A stretch of DNA of 64,000 nt. It comes from Candidatus Saccharimonadota bacterium (GTDB lineage Bacteria > Patescibacteriota > Saccharimonadia > Saccharimonadales > Saccharimonadaceae). Of this stretch, positions 9,290 to 15,984 are shown in pieces. The first letter of the stretch is position 1; the number at the start of each line of letters is the position of its first letter. Under the pieces are notes generated by a model. It was not told the origin of the DNA. It was given only the letters and a program-made list of their open reading frames with translations, and ran no database searches. The stretch lies in the NCBI GenBank assembly GCA_003246575.1, contig QJZZ01000001.1:157978-221977 (forward strand), read 5' to 3'. The translations under genes were made by a program, and so were the position numbers.

Positions 9290-9576
9290 TCCTGAATATG
9301 GTGGTGAGTATCGTTGTACTTGGAGCGGTGCGACGTATCACCGGAAAACTATCGTGGGGCAAGCTGATTTTTGGGGTGCTTGGCGTATTGGTCGTGTGCA
9401 CTGCAGTGTTTGATTCTATCATTGTGGCGAGTGAGATCGTCGCCTATGATTCAGAGAAGATACTTGGGTGGTATATTGGTGCCGCGCCGATTGAAGATTT
9501 CTTTTATGCAGTGATTGCAGCGTTTATTATCCCTGCGCTTTGGGCGTACAGTAGGAGGCGATATGCAGGCAAGTAA
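9274..9576 (+). CDS. crtYf: Lycopene cyclase subunit (CrtYf/CrtYd-type)
   Basis: 100 residues, three TM helices, overlapping the previous gene by 16 nt and preceded by GGAGG. GAAPIEDFFYA near residue 73 is the same PxE(D/E) signature as in the partner subunit. In Corynebacterium-type pathways both subunits are needed for cyclisation. The very tight overlap of the two genes supports obligatory co-expression. Confidence 0.85.
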   Translation: MATYLVLNMVVSIVVLGAVRRITGKLSWGKLIFGVLGVLVVCTAVFDSIIVASEIVAYDSEKILGWYIGAAPIEDFFYAVIAAFIIPALWAYSRRRYAGK

Positions 9577-10414
9577 AGTACTATTCTGGACATCGCGACC
9601 AGTGTCATGGGTCAATACCGCTTATCCATTCGCAGCAGGGTACCTGCTCATGGGCGGTGGAATTGATTGGCGATTGATCGTCGGAACACTGTTCTTTTTG
9701 ATTCCATACAATTTGCTTATGTACGGTGTTAATGATGTCTACGACTACGAATCTGATATTCGAAATCCGCGCAAAGGAAGTGTCGAAGGTGCAATTACAC
9801 CGAAGAAATACCATCCACTGATACTATGGTCATCCTTCGGTAGCACGATTCCATTTGTTGTCGTGCTATCGGTCGGCGCATCGTGGGCAAGCATCCTCGC
9901 GCTTGTTGCGGTACTGTTCTTTGTCGTTGCTTACAGCCTCAAGGGATTACGATTCAAGGAAATTCCATTCCTTGATTCGATCACGTCGAGCATTCATTTC
10001 GTCGGTCCGCTCGTCTATGCATTCACTCTCGTTGGTTCAACTGACGCGGGCTGGATTGCAGCATTGGCGTTCTTTGCATGGGGAATTGGCAGTCAGGCGT
10101 TTGGCGCTGTACAGGATGTCGTTCCTGACCGTGAAGCGGGTATTCGCTCGATTGCGACGATACTCGGCGCTCGTCGAACGGTTCGTTTTGCATTTCTTAT
10201 GTACTTGCTCGCAAGTGTATTTGTCGCAAGTATCGGGGGAACGATAGCATTGGTCGTAGCGTTTGTCGGGCTTATATATGCCGAGAATGTGTGGCCATAC
10301 ATATCGGTTACTGACAAGAAATCAGGCGCAGCGCGCAAAGGCTGGCGTCGGTTCATGTGGTTGAATTATATAGCTGGTGCAGTTATTACGATTTGCTTCA
10401 TGATTCCACGATAG
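9563..10414 (+). CDS. crtEb: UbiA-family prenyltransferase, probable lycopene elongase
   Basis: 283 residues, multiple TM helices. ATG 9563 is chosen because GGAGG lies 5 nt upstream; a longer frame to 9515 would lie inside crtYf. The first Asp-rich motif is NDVYDYESD (about residue 60), the second DVVPDREAG (about 187), both needed by UbiA enzymes to bind the prenyl diphosphate. In actinobacteria the same gene position after crtYe/crtYf is lycopene elongase CrtEb, which adds two C5 units to lycopene to give C50 flavuxanthin. A quinone or bacteriochlorophyll-type prenyltransferase role is less likely in this context. Ends 17 nt inside the convergent gene at 10398. Confidence 0.82.
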   Translation: MQASKVLFWTSRPVSWVNTAYPFAAGYLLMGGGIDWRLIVGTLFFLIPYNLLMYGVNDVYDYESDIRNPRKGSVEGAITPKKYHPLILWSSFGSTIPFVVVLSVGASWASILALVAVLFFVVAYSLKGLRFKEIPFLDSITSSIHFVGPLVYAFTLVGSTDAGWIAALAFFAWGIGSQAFGAVQDVVPDREAGIRSIATILGARRTVRFAFLMYLLASVFVASIGGTIALVVAFVGLIYAENVWPYISVTDKKSGAARKGWRRFMWLNYIAGAVITICFMIPR

Positions 10415-10646
10415 GAAGCGCCTCTACGGGCAGGCGAAGGATGTGGGCGAGTTGTTCGATTTGCTGAAACTTGCAGTACTTTATCGGTGTGTTGTTGACG
10501 TCATAGATGCGGTAGTAATGCGGAAAGACAACGGTTTCGCCGCGAAAGTTAGTTGCTCGGGTCGGCACGTCAATACGTCGAATCGTCCAGCCGGGCGGCT
10601 GGTCATCAAGAATTCGTTTGATTTTCGCGTAATGGTTAAATGCCAT
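10398..10646 (-). CDS. Short hypothetical protein
   Basis: 82 residues, soluble, no known domain recognised. The start ATG at 10646 is supported by a TATAAT that ends 6 nt upstream (leaderless). Basic N-terminal half with YAKIKRIL; C-terminal FQQIEQLAHILRL helix. It converges with crtEb and overlaps its last 17 nt, so it is not part of the carotenoid operon. Function unknown. Confidence 0.6.
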   Translation of the reverse strand: MAFNHYAKIKRILDDQPPGWTIRRIDVPTRATNFRGETVVFPHYYRIYDVNNTPIKYCKFQQIEQLAHILRLPVEALPIVES

Positions 10647-10652
10647 AGTATG

Positions 10653-10658
10653 ATTATA
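10653..10658 (-). promoter_or_regulatory. -10 box, leaderless promoter of the 82-residue gene
   Basis: TATAAT on the minus strand, 6 nt before ATG 10646. Confidence 0.55.
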
Positions 10659-10709
10659 CCGAGAAAACGGTACGATGCGCGATTGTTGGTTTCTGGAGCA
10701 TTTGGGTGC

Positions 10710-10715
10710 TACCAT
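10710..10715 (+). promoter_or_regulatory. Extended -10 box, leaderless promoter of the YdeI-like gene
   Basis: TACCAT preceded by TG-C, ending 6 nt before ATG 10722. Confidence 0.45.
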
Positions 10716-10721
10716 AGGGAC

Positions 10722-11243
10722 ATGATTACGTGCGACGTTACCTTAGTGGATATACACGAACGAACACTGCTCGTGTTACCAATGCAAGCCAGTGCAGAAC
10801 TGCCATCACGTGGTCTCGTTATGGTGAAGGGAAGTATCAACGGCAAGGCTTTTTCGACGGCGCTTGAGCCGGATGGGCGCGGAAGTCACTGGTTTGATAT
10901 CGCCGATGTGACTCCGGCGACCACTGACCTGAAAGCTGGTGATGCGGTCGCGATTGAGATGGAGTCGACCAAAAACTGGCCGGAGCCCGCTATCCCGGAT
11001 GACCTACAAGCAGCACTCGATGCGGATAGTGAAGCGTATGAACTCTGGCGTACAGTCACTCCCATGGCGAGATGGGACTGGATTCGTTGGATTCGGTCAA
11101 CCAACAATCCTGAAACGCGCGCAAAACATATTGTTGTCGCATTTTCGAAATTAAAAAATGGTACCCGGCGACCATGTTGTTTTAACCGCTCTATGTGCAC
11201 GGACATGACTGTCTCAAAGAGCGGTGTACTGGCTACGAATTAG
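10722..11243 (+). CDS. YdeI/OmdA-like (DUF1905-containing) protein
   Basis: 173 residues from ATG 10722. The N-terminal half looks like the DUF1905 beta-barrel (RGLVMVKGSINGKAFSTAL and GDAVAIEME). The C-terminal half has the YdeI/OmpD-associated pattern: PDDLQAALDADSEAYELWRTV, then WIRSTNNPETRAKHI. Members of this group have been linked to resistance to cationic peptides or bacteriocins, but the biochemistry is poorly defined. The frame is open further upstream, but the promoter position supports this start. The last 11 nt overlap the convergent membrane protein gene. Confidence 0.7.
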   Translation: MITCDVTLVDIHERTLLVLPMQASAELPSRGLVMVKGSINGKAFSTALEPDGRGSHWFDIADVTPATTDLKAGDAVAIEMESTKNWPEPAIPDDLQAALDADSEAYELWRTVTPMARWDWIRWIRSTNNPETRAKHIVVAFSKLKNGTRRPCCFNRSMCTDMTVSKSGVLATN

Positions 11244-11595
11244 TCTCGGATGGGGTGTCTGAAGGCTCCGAGATATCTTGGGTGTTCGATTGTTTGGGCG
11301 TGGTTTGAGGAGGTGCTACTTCCACTGGGGGTGTCACGGGTTGTAGTTCGGCTTTTTGGCGTGCGTTCATTTCTTTGAGAATATCGCGTGTTTCCATAAT
11401 TGCGCGGTTCACGCGCATTTTTTGAATCAAGTGCAGTGCATAGAGTAGCGTCACGCCGACCGACACAACCGTTAGAATAATGAGGTAGGGTTGGAGTGTC
11501 GTCATAATTTGATTCATGTCAAAAAGCGATGATCCATCGGCGCTAGTTCCGCTCAATAGTTGATTAATACCTGATTGGTCGAGTTGTGCTTCCAT
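11233..11595 (-). CDS. Single-TM hypothetical membrane protein
   Basis: 120 residues. One strong TM helix (about residues 36-58) is followed by a short charged helix and a Pro/Thr/Ser-rich tail of about 40 residues. The N-terminal 35 residues are polar. An extended -10 (TGCTATGCT, 11604-11609) ends 8 nt before the ATG. Function unknown. Confidence 0.65.
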   Translation of the reverse strand: MEAQLDQSGINQLLSGTSADGSSLFDMNQIMTTLQPYLIILTVVSVGVTLLYALHLIQKMRVNRAIMETRDILKEMNARQKAELQPVTPPVEVAPPQTTPKQSNTQDISEPSDTPSETNS

Positions 11596-11603
11596 TACTT
11601 CTC

Positions 11604-11609
11604 AGCATA
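11604..11609 (-). promoter_or_regulatory. Extended -10 box, near-leaderless promoter
   Basis: TATGCT preceded by TG-C on the minus strand, 8 nt before ATG 11595. Confidence 0.45.
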
Positions 11610-11671
11610 GCATACTGCTTGTGCAATACCAGAACAGCGGTACAATGGGGGTAGATAAAAGAGAGGTGATA

Positions 11672-12157
11672 ATGGATTCAATTCAGACAATCAAGAAGCA
11701 AATGCGACAATGGCTCCGTCCGATTCCCCATCTGCCATCGGACCTCGCGTCATGGCTAGCACATAACGCATGGTGGGTGACATTAATTGGTGTCGTGCTT
11801 GGTGCGCTGAGTGTGATTGGAACGATCAACGCGCTTGAGGGCGCTGCACATTACTTTGGTTTTCGTGTGCCAGTATCAAGTCTTCTACTTGCAAGTGTAT
11901 GGGTATGGATTGTCATGTACGCAATTGTTCTTGTTCTCGCGGCGCGAGCAGTTACTCCGCTCAAGGCGTTGCAGCTACGAGGCTGGGATCTGATGTTCAC
12001 TGCGGCAGTAATCGTTGCGGTTGGCGGCGTTATCTCTAACTTTATAAAGTTTGATCTCGGCGGAGTGTTGAGCTCGTTCGGTGGATTCATACTCGGTACA
12101 TATGTTCTGCTTGAAATCGAAAAATACTTCACGAAGAAGAAAAAATCAAAATCATAA
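11672..12157 (+). CDS. Hypothetical multi-pass membrane protein
   Basis: 161 residues with four predicted TM helices (about 30-52, 65-90, 104-122, 127-147) and a lysine-rich C-terminal end. ATG 11672 is chosen because GAGAGGTGAT lies just upstream. A TACAAT lies about 28 nt before it, so unlike many genes here this one has a true 5' leader with SD. No family recognised. Confidence 0.7.
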   Translation: MDSIQTIKKQMRQWLRPIPHLPSDLASWLAHNAWWVTLIGVVLGALSVIGTINALEGAAHYFGFRVPVSSLLLASVWVWIVMYAIVLVLAARAVTPLKALQLRGWDLMFTAAVIVAVGGVISNFIKFDLGGVLSSFGGFILGTYVLLEIEKYFTKKKKSKS

Positions 12158-12186
12158 ATACACCCCGGTGGTATTCCGGGGTGTAT
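12158..12186. terminator. Intrinsic terminator hairpin
   Basis: An 11-bp perfect stem (ATACACCCCGG, 12158-12168, complement 12176-12186) with a 7-nt loop lies between two convergent genes. The T-rich side is on the minus strand (end of the MFS gene); it may also stall plus-strand transcripts. Confidence 0.75.
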
Positions 12187-12200
12187 GAAGGGTGCTAGGC

Positions 12201-13886
12201 TTAGGCGATACCAGGATCGCTCGGACCATGACTCTTGAGTTCACGATTCGGAATCCACAGAGCGATAAGCAGCGCAACTGTCATGAGTGAGGCGGAGATG
12301 ATGAAGATATGGTGAAGCGAATCAGTGAAGGCATCAACCACTTCGCCGCTAAATTCATTTTGTTCGGATGTAAATGACTCGATTGCAGCATCTTGCGCTG
12401 GAGCTGGCAGTTGACTCGACTTGATACTGGTGGTTGCTTGTTCCAGGATTGAATCAGATTGTGTGTTGATCTGCAGAAGGGTGTCTGCATCGATGTCGCC
12501 ACTGAGGAATGCCGATGATTGAGGTGATTGCTGCAAGGTTTTGACGTATGGAAGTTCACTTGGCGTGCCGATGGCGGCAATGATGCCAGTTGTAAGAACG
12601 CCGCTGAGGATTGCTGTGCCAACAGTTGAGCCAAGTCCGCGAAAGAGCTGTACGCTTGAGGTTGCTGCGCCAAGATCTTTTTGTTCGAACTCATTTTGTA
12701 CTGCAAGCGTTAGTACTGGCATAGCCATACCCATGCCAAGGCCAGCGAAGAACATTGAGATTGCTTCGTGCAAGTAAGGGCTCTCTGGAGTAAGGAGTGT
12801 GAGTGACGCGATACTTGCGGTTGCAAGTGTGAAGCCTGCGATGATAAATGGTTTGTAGCGACCAAGGCGGGCAATAATTTGTCCAGTGCTGATCGAGGCG
12901 AGCATCATACCTGCCATCATTGGAAGGAGCATGAGACCGGCATTGGTTGCATCGGCGCCAAACACTTGTTGATTGAACTGAGTAAGATAGAGAATCGCAC
13001 CAAGGAAGGCTGCTCCAAAGAGGAGGGTGATGATACTCATCATCGTAAAGGTTTTGTTGGCAAAATATTTCAACGACAGAATAGGTTGTTTTGCTCGACG
13101 CTCGACAGCTATGAATGCTGCCGTTGTGATAGCGAAGAGCGCCCATAATGTTCCCTGGATTGCGCCAAGTGAAATGCCGTTATCAATCAAACCAGAGAAT
13201 ACAACCTCGGTGTTGTCTACAGCAAGAATGAGGGATGAGAGCGCAACGGCTATCAATGCAGCACCGAGGTAGTCTGGTTTGTGAACGCTATCATGCTTGA
13301 TTTGTGGAGTGAAACGAGCAATAACAAGTCCAGCGATGATACCAATCGGCACGTTGATGAGGAAATTCCAGCGCCAGTCGGTCACCAGGCCGAAGATGTG
13401 TTGACCATCGGTCAGCCAACCACCGAGTAGTGGACCAACAACAGATGAAATACCAAAGACGGCACCAATAAACCCTTGCCAGCGTCCACGTTCGCGTGGG
13501 CTGAAAAGGTCGCCGATAATGGTGAATGCATTTGCCATAATCATACCGCCACCGATACCCTGGAAGGCGCGTGCTGCGATCAGCCAGTCCATACTAGTCG
13601 CCATGCCGCTAAGCAGAGAGCCGAGCGTAAAGACGATGACACCGCCAATCAAGATCGGGCGACGACCGTACATGTCTGAAAGTTTACCAGCGAGTGGAAC
13701 ACTAACGGTGCTCGTGAGGAGGTAGGCGGTCACCACGAAGCCGAGGCTAGAGAAGCTATTAAACTCCGTGGTAATAGCGGCAAGCGCCGTTGCAATGATA
13801 GTTTGGTCGAGTGCGACCAAGAACATGCCGCTCATCACTGCGAGCATGACAATAACTTTTTGGCGCGTGCTAATATGGTGCAGCAT
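12201..13886 (-). CDS. MFS multidrug exporter, DHA2 (14-TM) family
   Basis: 561 residues, about 14 TM helices, as in EmrB/QacA-type drug:H+ antiporters. N-terminal LDQTIIATALAAI is the DHA2 motif D1 (LDxTIVNVAL type); motif A is GKLSDMYGRRPIL, motif C-like region GIGGGMIMANAFTIIGDLF. A roughly 100-residue soluble segment near the C-terminus precedes the last TM. It is 28 nt downstream of the AbrB-like regulator and probably in one transcript with it. Substrate unknown. Confidence 0.88.
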   Translation of the reverse strand: MLHHISTRQKVIVMLAVMSGMFLVALDQTIIATALAAITTEFNSFSSLGFVVTAYLLTSTVSVPLAGKLSDMYGRRPILIGGVIVFTLGSLLSGMATSMDWLIAARAFQGIGGGMIMANAFTIIGDLFSPRERGRWQGFIGAVFGISSVVGPLLGGWLTDGQHIFGLVTDWRWNFLINVPIGIIAGLVIARFTPQIKHDSVHKPDYLGAALIAVALSSLILAVDNTEVVFSGLIDNGISLGAIQGTLWALFAITTAAFIAVERRAKQPILSLKYFANKTFTMMSIITLLFGAAFLGAILYLTQFNQQVFGADATNAGLMLLPMMAGMMLASISTGQIIARLGRYKPFIIAGFTLATASIASLTLLTPESPYLHEAISMFFAGLGMGMAMPVLTLAVQNEFEQKDLGAATSSVQLFRGLGSTVGTAILSGVLTTGIIAAIGTPSELPYVKTLQQSPQSSAFLSGDIDADTLLQINTQSDSILEQATTSIKSSQLPAPAQDAAIESFTSEQNEFSGEVVDAFTDSLHHIFIISASLMTVALLIALWIPNRELKSHGPSDPGIA

Positions 13887-13914
13887 TTTTATACTGTCCT
13901 TTCTATTTAGGTTT

Positions 13915-14148
13915 CTAATCTTTGATTGCGTCGCGAAGTGCAGTGACGTGGGTGTCGAAATGATTGATGATTTCTTGTGCTTGGGTCTCGGTCACGAATG
14001 CAACCGATTGCTTGTCCTCAACGTAGAGCACGATGAGTTTATCTCCAGGAGAGATACTCATTTTTTCGCGAACATCAGCAGGAATGACGACTTGGCCTTT
14101 TGGCCCGAGCGTAGCAGTTCCAGCAAGGTGTAGTCTTTTCGCGGGCAT
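13915..14148 (-). CDS. AbrB/MazE/SpoVT-fold DNA-binding regulator
   Basis: 77 residues from ATG 14148. The swapped-hairpin AbrB signature is clear: LGPKGQVVIPADVREKMSISPGDKLIVL. A C-terminal helix follows. The start is ambiguous: TTG 14166, ATG 14157 and ATG 14148 are all in frame inside a 9-bp triplicated repeat. A TTGACT (14179-14184) with 15-bp spacing to TATAAC (14158-14163) gives a plausible promoter ending 9 nt before ATG 14148. It likely regulates itself and the adjacent exporter; an antitoxin role is less likely since no toxin gene follows. Confidence 0.85.
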   Translation of the reverse strand: MPAKRLHLAGTATLGPKGQVVIPADVREKMSISPGDKLIVLYVEDKQSVAFVTETQAQEIINHFDTHVTALRDAIKD

Positions 14149-14172
14149 GTTATACATGTTATACAAGTTATA
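14146..14172 (-). repeat. Triplicated 9-bp repeat at the regulator's promoter/start
   Basis: On the minus strand the units are TATAACTTG, TATAACATG, TATAACATG in tandem. Each unit contains both a -10-like TATAAC and a start codon (TTG or ATG), all in frame. It may also serve as operator for the AbrB-fold protein. Confidence 0.8.
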
Positions 14173-14269
14173 CGTCTAAGTCAAGCACACTACGAAAGAA
14201 CGGATGCTACCTTGAGCTCTCATTATGCTCATGGTAGAATAAGGGCAATAATACGGAGGAAATTCTTAG

Positions 14270-14848
14270 ATGGATACAATGCGCCGCAATACGCAGGTAC
14301 CTGAGCGACGACCAGTTTCGTTGCAGCCTGATACGACCGAACCAGAAACACGAGCAAGTGAACACGTAGCGCACCCGTCAGCGCCGACTCGTCGACGCGA
14401 GCAGGCTGTCGGTGATGTGTCATTCGTATCAAAGATAGCCGAGTTTCTGAAGGGTCCAAAAGGTAAAATTACCGCGCTTGTTGTAGCGATTCTTGCGGTT
14501 GCCGCAATTGGATTTGCTCTATGGAACATGCTGAGCGCCAGTCCAATGAGCACTGTGTTCGACTCGAATAGGTACCAAGCGATTGTTTTGACGACGGGAC
14601 AGCCGTATTTCGGCAAAGTTGAAGTGACTGACGACTACTATGTCCTCACTGATGTTTTCTATCTGCAATCAACCTCTTCTGATGCGACCCAGACAGCTGC
14701 GTCGAGTGATGTCCAGTTGATCAAGCTTGGCTCTGAGGTGCATGGTCCGACAGACAAGATGGTGATTCCAAAAGACCAGGTGCTGTATCTCGAGGACCTG
14801 AAGGATGACAGTCAGGTCGTCACTCTAATCAAAGATTACAATAAGTAG
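14270..14848 (+). CDS. Single-TM hypothetical protein with extracytoplasmic domain
   Basis: 192 residues. A polar, Arg/Pro-rich cytoplasmic N-terminus of about 63 residues, one TM helix (about 65-85), then an extracytoplasmic domain with a conserved-looking core (AIVLTTGQPYFGKVEV, YYVLTDVFYLQ) ending in DQVLYLEDLKDDSQVV. GGAGG lies about 10 nt upstream of the ATG and TAGAAT further up. Six nt before the next gene, hence likely an operon. No function can be assigned. Confidence 0.72.
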   Translation: MDTMRRNTQVPERRPVSLQPDTTEPETRASEHVAHPSAPTRRREQAVGDVSFVSKIAEFLKGPKGKITALVVAILAVAAIGFALWNMLSASPMSTVFDSNRYQAIVLTTGQPYFGKVEVTDDYYVLTDVFYLQSTSSDATQTAASSDVQLIKLGSEVHGPTDKMVIPKDQVLYLEDLKDDSQVVTLIKDYNK

Positions 14849-14854
14849 CCACCG

Positions 14855-15388
14855 ATGCGTTCTATGCGTCTTGGGGATTACGACGCCGCAAAAATAAATG
14901 CACGCAAGCGTCGTCGTCGTAGGGCACTTTCTGTCGCAGCAACTATTGTCGTTTTGCTGGTAGTGTTTGGATCCGCAGGCTTTGTGTACACGTGGTATAT
15001 CGGACAGAATACCACCGTCGAAGAGATAAAAGTTCCGGACACGGCAGTCAATAGGACACTTGCAACACCACCGACGCCAACTGAAGAGTCTCAGGTCGGC
15101 GTTGCCGTACAAGCATTGATGTCACCTGTCAAAGTGGGCGAAAACACCTCATTGTCGATTCGTACGCTCCCCCAGGTTGCCTGTAGTATCATTTTTACCT
15201 ACGGTGAAACAAACAAAAGGAGTGCTGATACTGGGCTGATTCCAAAAATTGCCGATGAATACGGCCTCGTTGAATGGACGTGGCGAGTCTCGGAGGATGT
15301 TCCTGCCGGAACGTGGCCAGTAGAAGTGACGTGTGCAAACGGCAGCAAATCCGCTTACTCACGAAGTGACCTCGTCGTGACGCGATAA
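14855..15388 (+). CDS. Single-TM hypothetical protein with extracytoplasmic domain
   Basis: 177 residues. Basic N-terminus (RKRRRRR) followed by a TM helix (about 25-47) and an extracytoplasmic beta-rich domain of about 130 residues with two Cys (VACSIIF and VTCANGS), probably disulfide-linked. The fold resembles an Ig-like module (WTWRVSEDVPAGTWPVEVTC). Start could be ATG 14855 or 14864. Second gene of a two-gene operon; ends 3 nt before the convergent gene. Confidence 0.72.
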   Translation: MRSMRLGDYDAAKINARKRRRRRALSVAATIVVLLVVFGSAGFVYTWYIGQNTTVEEIKVPDTAVNRTLATPPTPTEESQVGVAVQALMSPVKVGENTSLSIRTLPQVACSIIFTYGETNKRSADTGLIPKIADEYGLVEWTWRVSEDVPAGTWPVEVTCANGSKSAYSRSDLVVTR

Positions 15389-15391
15389 CTA

Positions 15392-15973
15392 TTATCGAAG
15401 TGTGTCGATATAATCAATCCACTGCTCGTCATTCAGGGCGGTGGTTGATTTGATCAAGAACAGGATATCTTTTTTGATAAACAGTAGCGACTGGGGTCCT
15501 TTTGATGATGTCCCGATGAAAATACGCGTTCCGTCTGAACCAGAGATGAAACGATTTGCGCCATAGGCTTGAGCGAGGTCTTCGAGTTTGCTCGTAGAGT
15601 CGCCTTGAAGCTCATCGGGAAGTGGCTGTTCGCTAACGCTAATCGGAATACCACTAATCGCATCGACATACGCAAAAACATCGTTATGTTCGGGTGGGCT
15701 CACTCGTGTCCATCCGCCAAGTGATTCGATCGACTTTCCTGCTGGCAGGATAGTGTCATACTCTGGCGTGCCTTTTGTCAGTGATCCTGTCTGGCGAAAA
15801 TCGGGTGCCATCGAGGATGTATAGGTGATGTCAGGTATTTTCCATTCAGGAAAATAGCGAGGCCATAACCAGACAAGTAGCCCGACAATGACAAGCATAA
15901 CGAAGATAAGCTGTCGGATGATTCTCCTTCGGCGTCGGATGAGTTTACGGATAAGGAATGGAGCTACGGACAT
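15392..15973 (-). CDS. Single-TM hypothetical protein
   Basis: 193 residues. Very basic N-terminus (LIRKLIRRRRRIIRQ) then a TM helix (about 20-40) and an extracytoplasmic domain of about 150 residues ending in DEQWIDYIDTL. It starts 11 nt after the giant surface gene ends, on the same strand, so it is probably the last gene of that transcript. No known domain recognised. Confidence 0.7.
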   Translation of the reverse strand: MSVAPFLIRKLIRRRRRIIRQLIFVMLVIVGLLVWLWPRYFPEWKIPDITYTSSMAPDFRQTGSLTKGTPEYDTILPAGKSIESLGGWTRVSPPEHNDVFAYVDAISGIPISVSEQPLPDELQGDSTSKLEDLAQAYGANRFISGSDGTRIFIGTSSKGPQSLLFIKKDILFLIKSTTALNDEQWIDYIDTLR

Positions 15974-15984
15974 AAAATGATCAC

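Noticed and set aside
9515-9562. Upstream start for the UbiA prenyltransferase
   Set aside because: The extra 16 residues lie inside crtYf and have no SD, while ATG 9563 has GGAGG at good spacing.
5597-10414. Retinal or rhodopsin system
   Set aside because: No carotenoid dioxygenase and no seven-helix rhodopsin with the retinal-binding Lys motif is encoded here.
10443-10721. Upstream extension of the YdeI-like reading frame
   Set aside because: It is antisense to the 82-residue gene, and the promoter at 10710-10715 puts the start at 10722.
13915-14148. Toxin-antitoxin module with the AbrB-fold protein as antitoxin
   Set aside because: The next gene on the strand is a 561-residue exporter, and no small toxin frame lies before or after.
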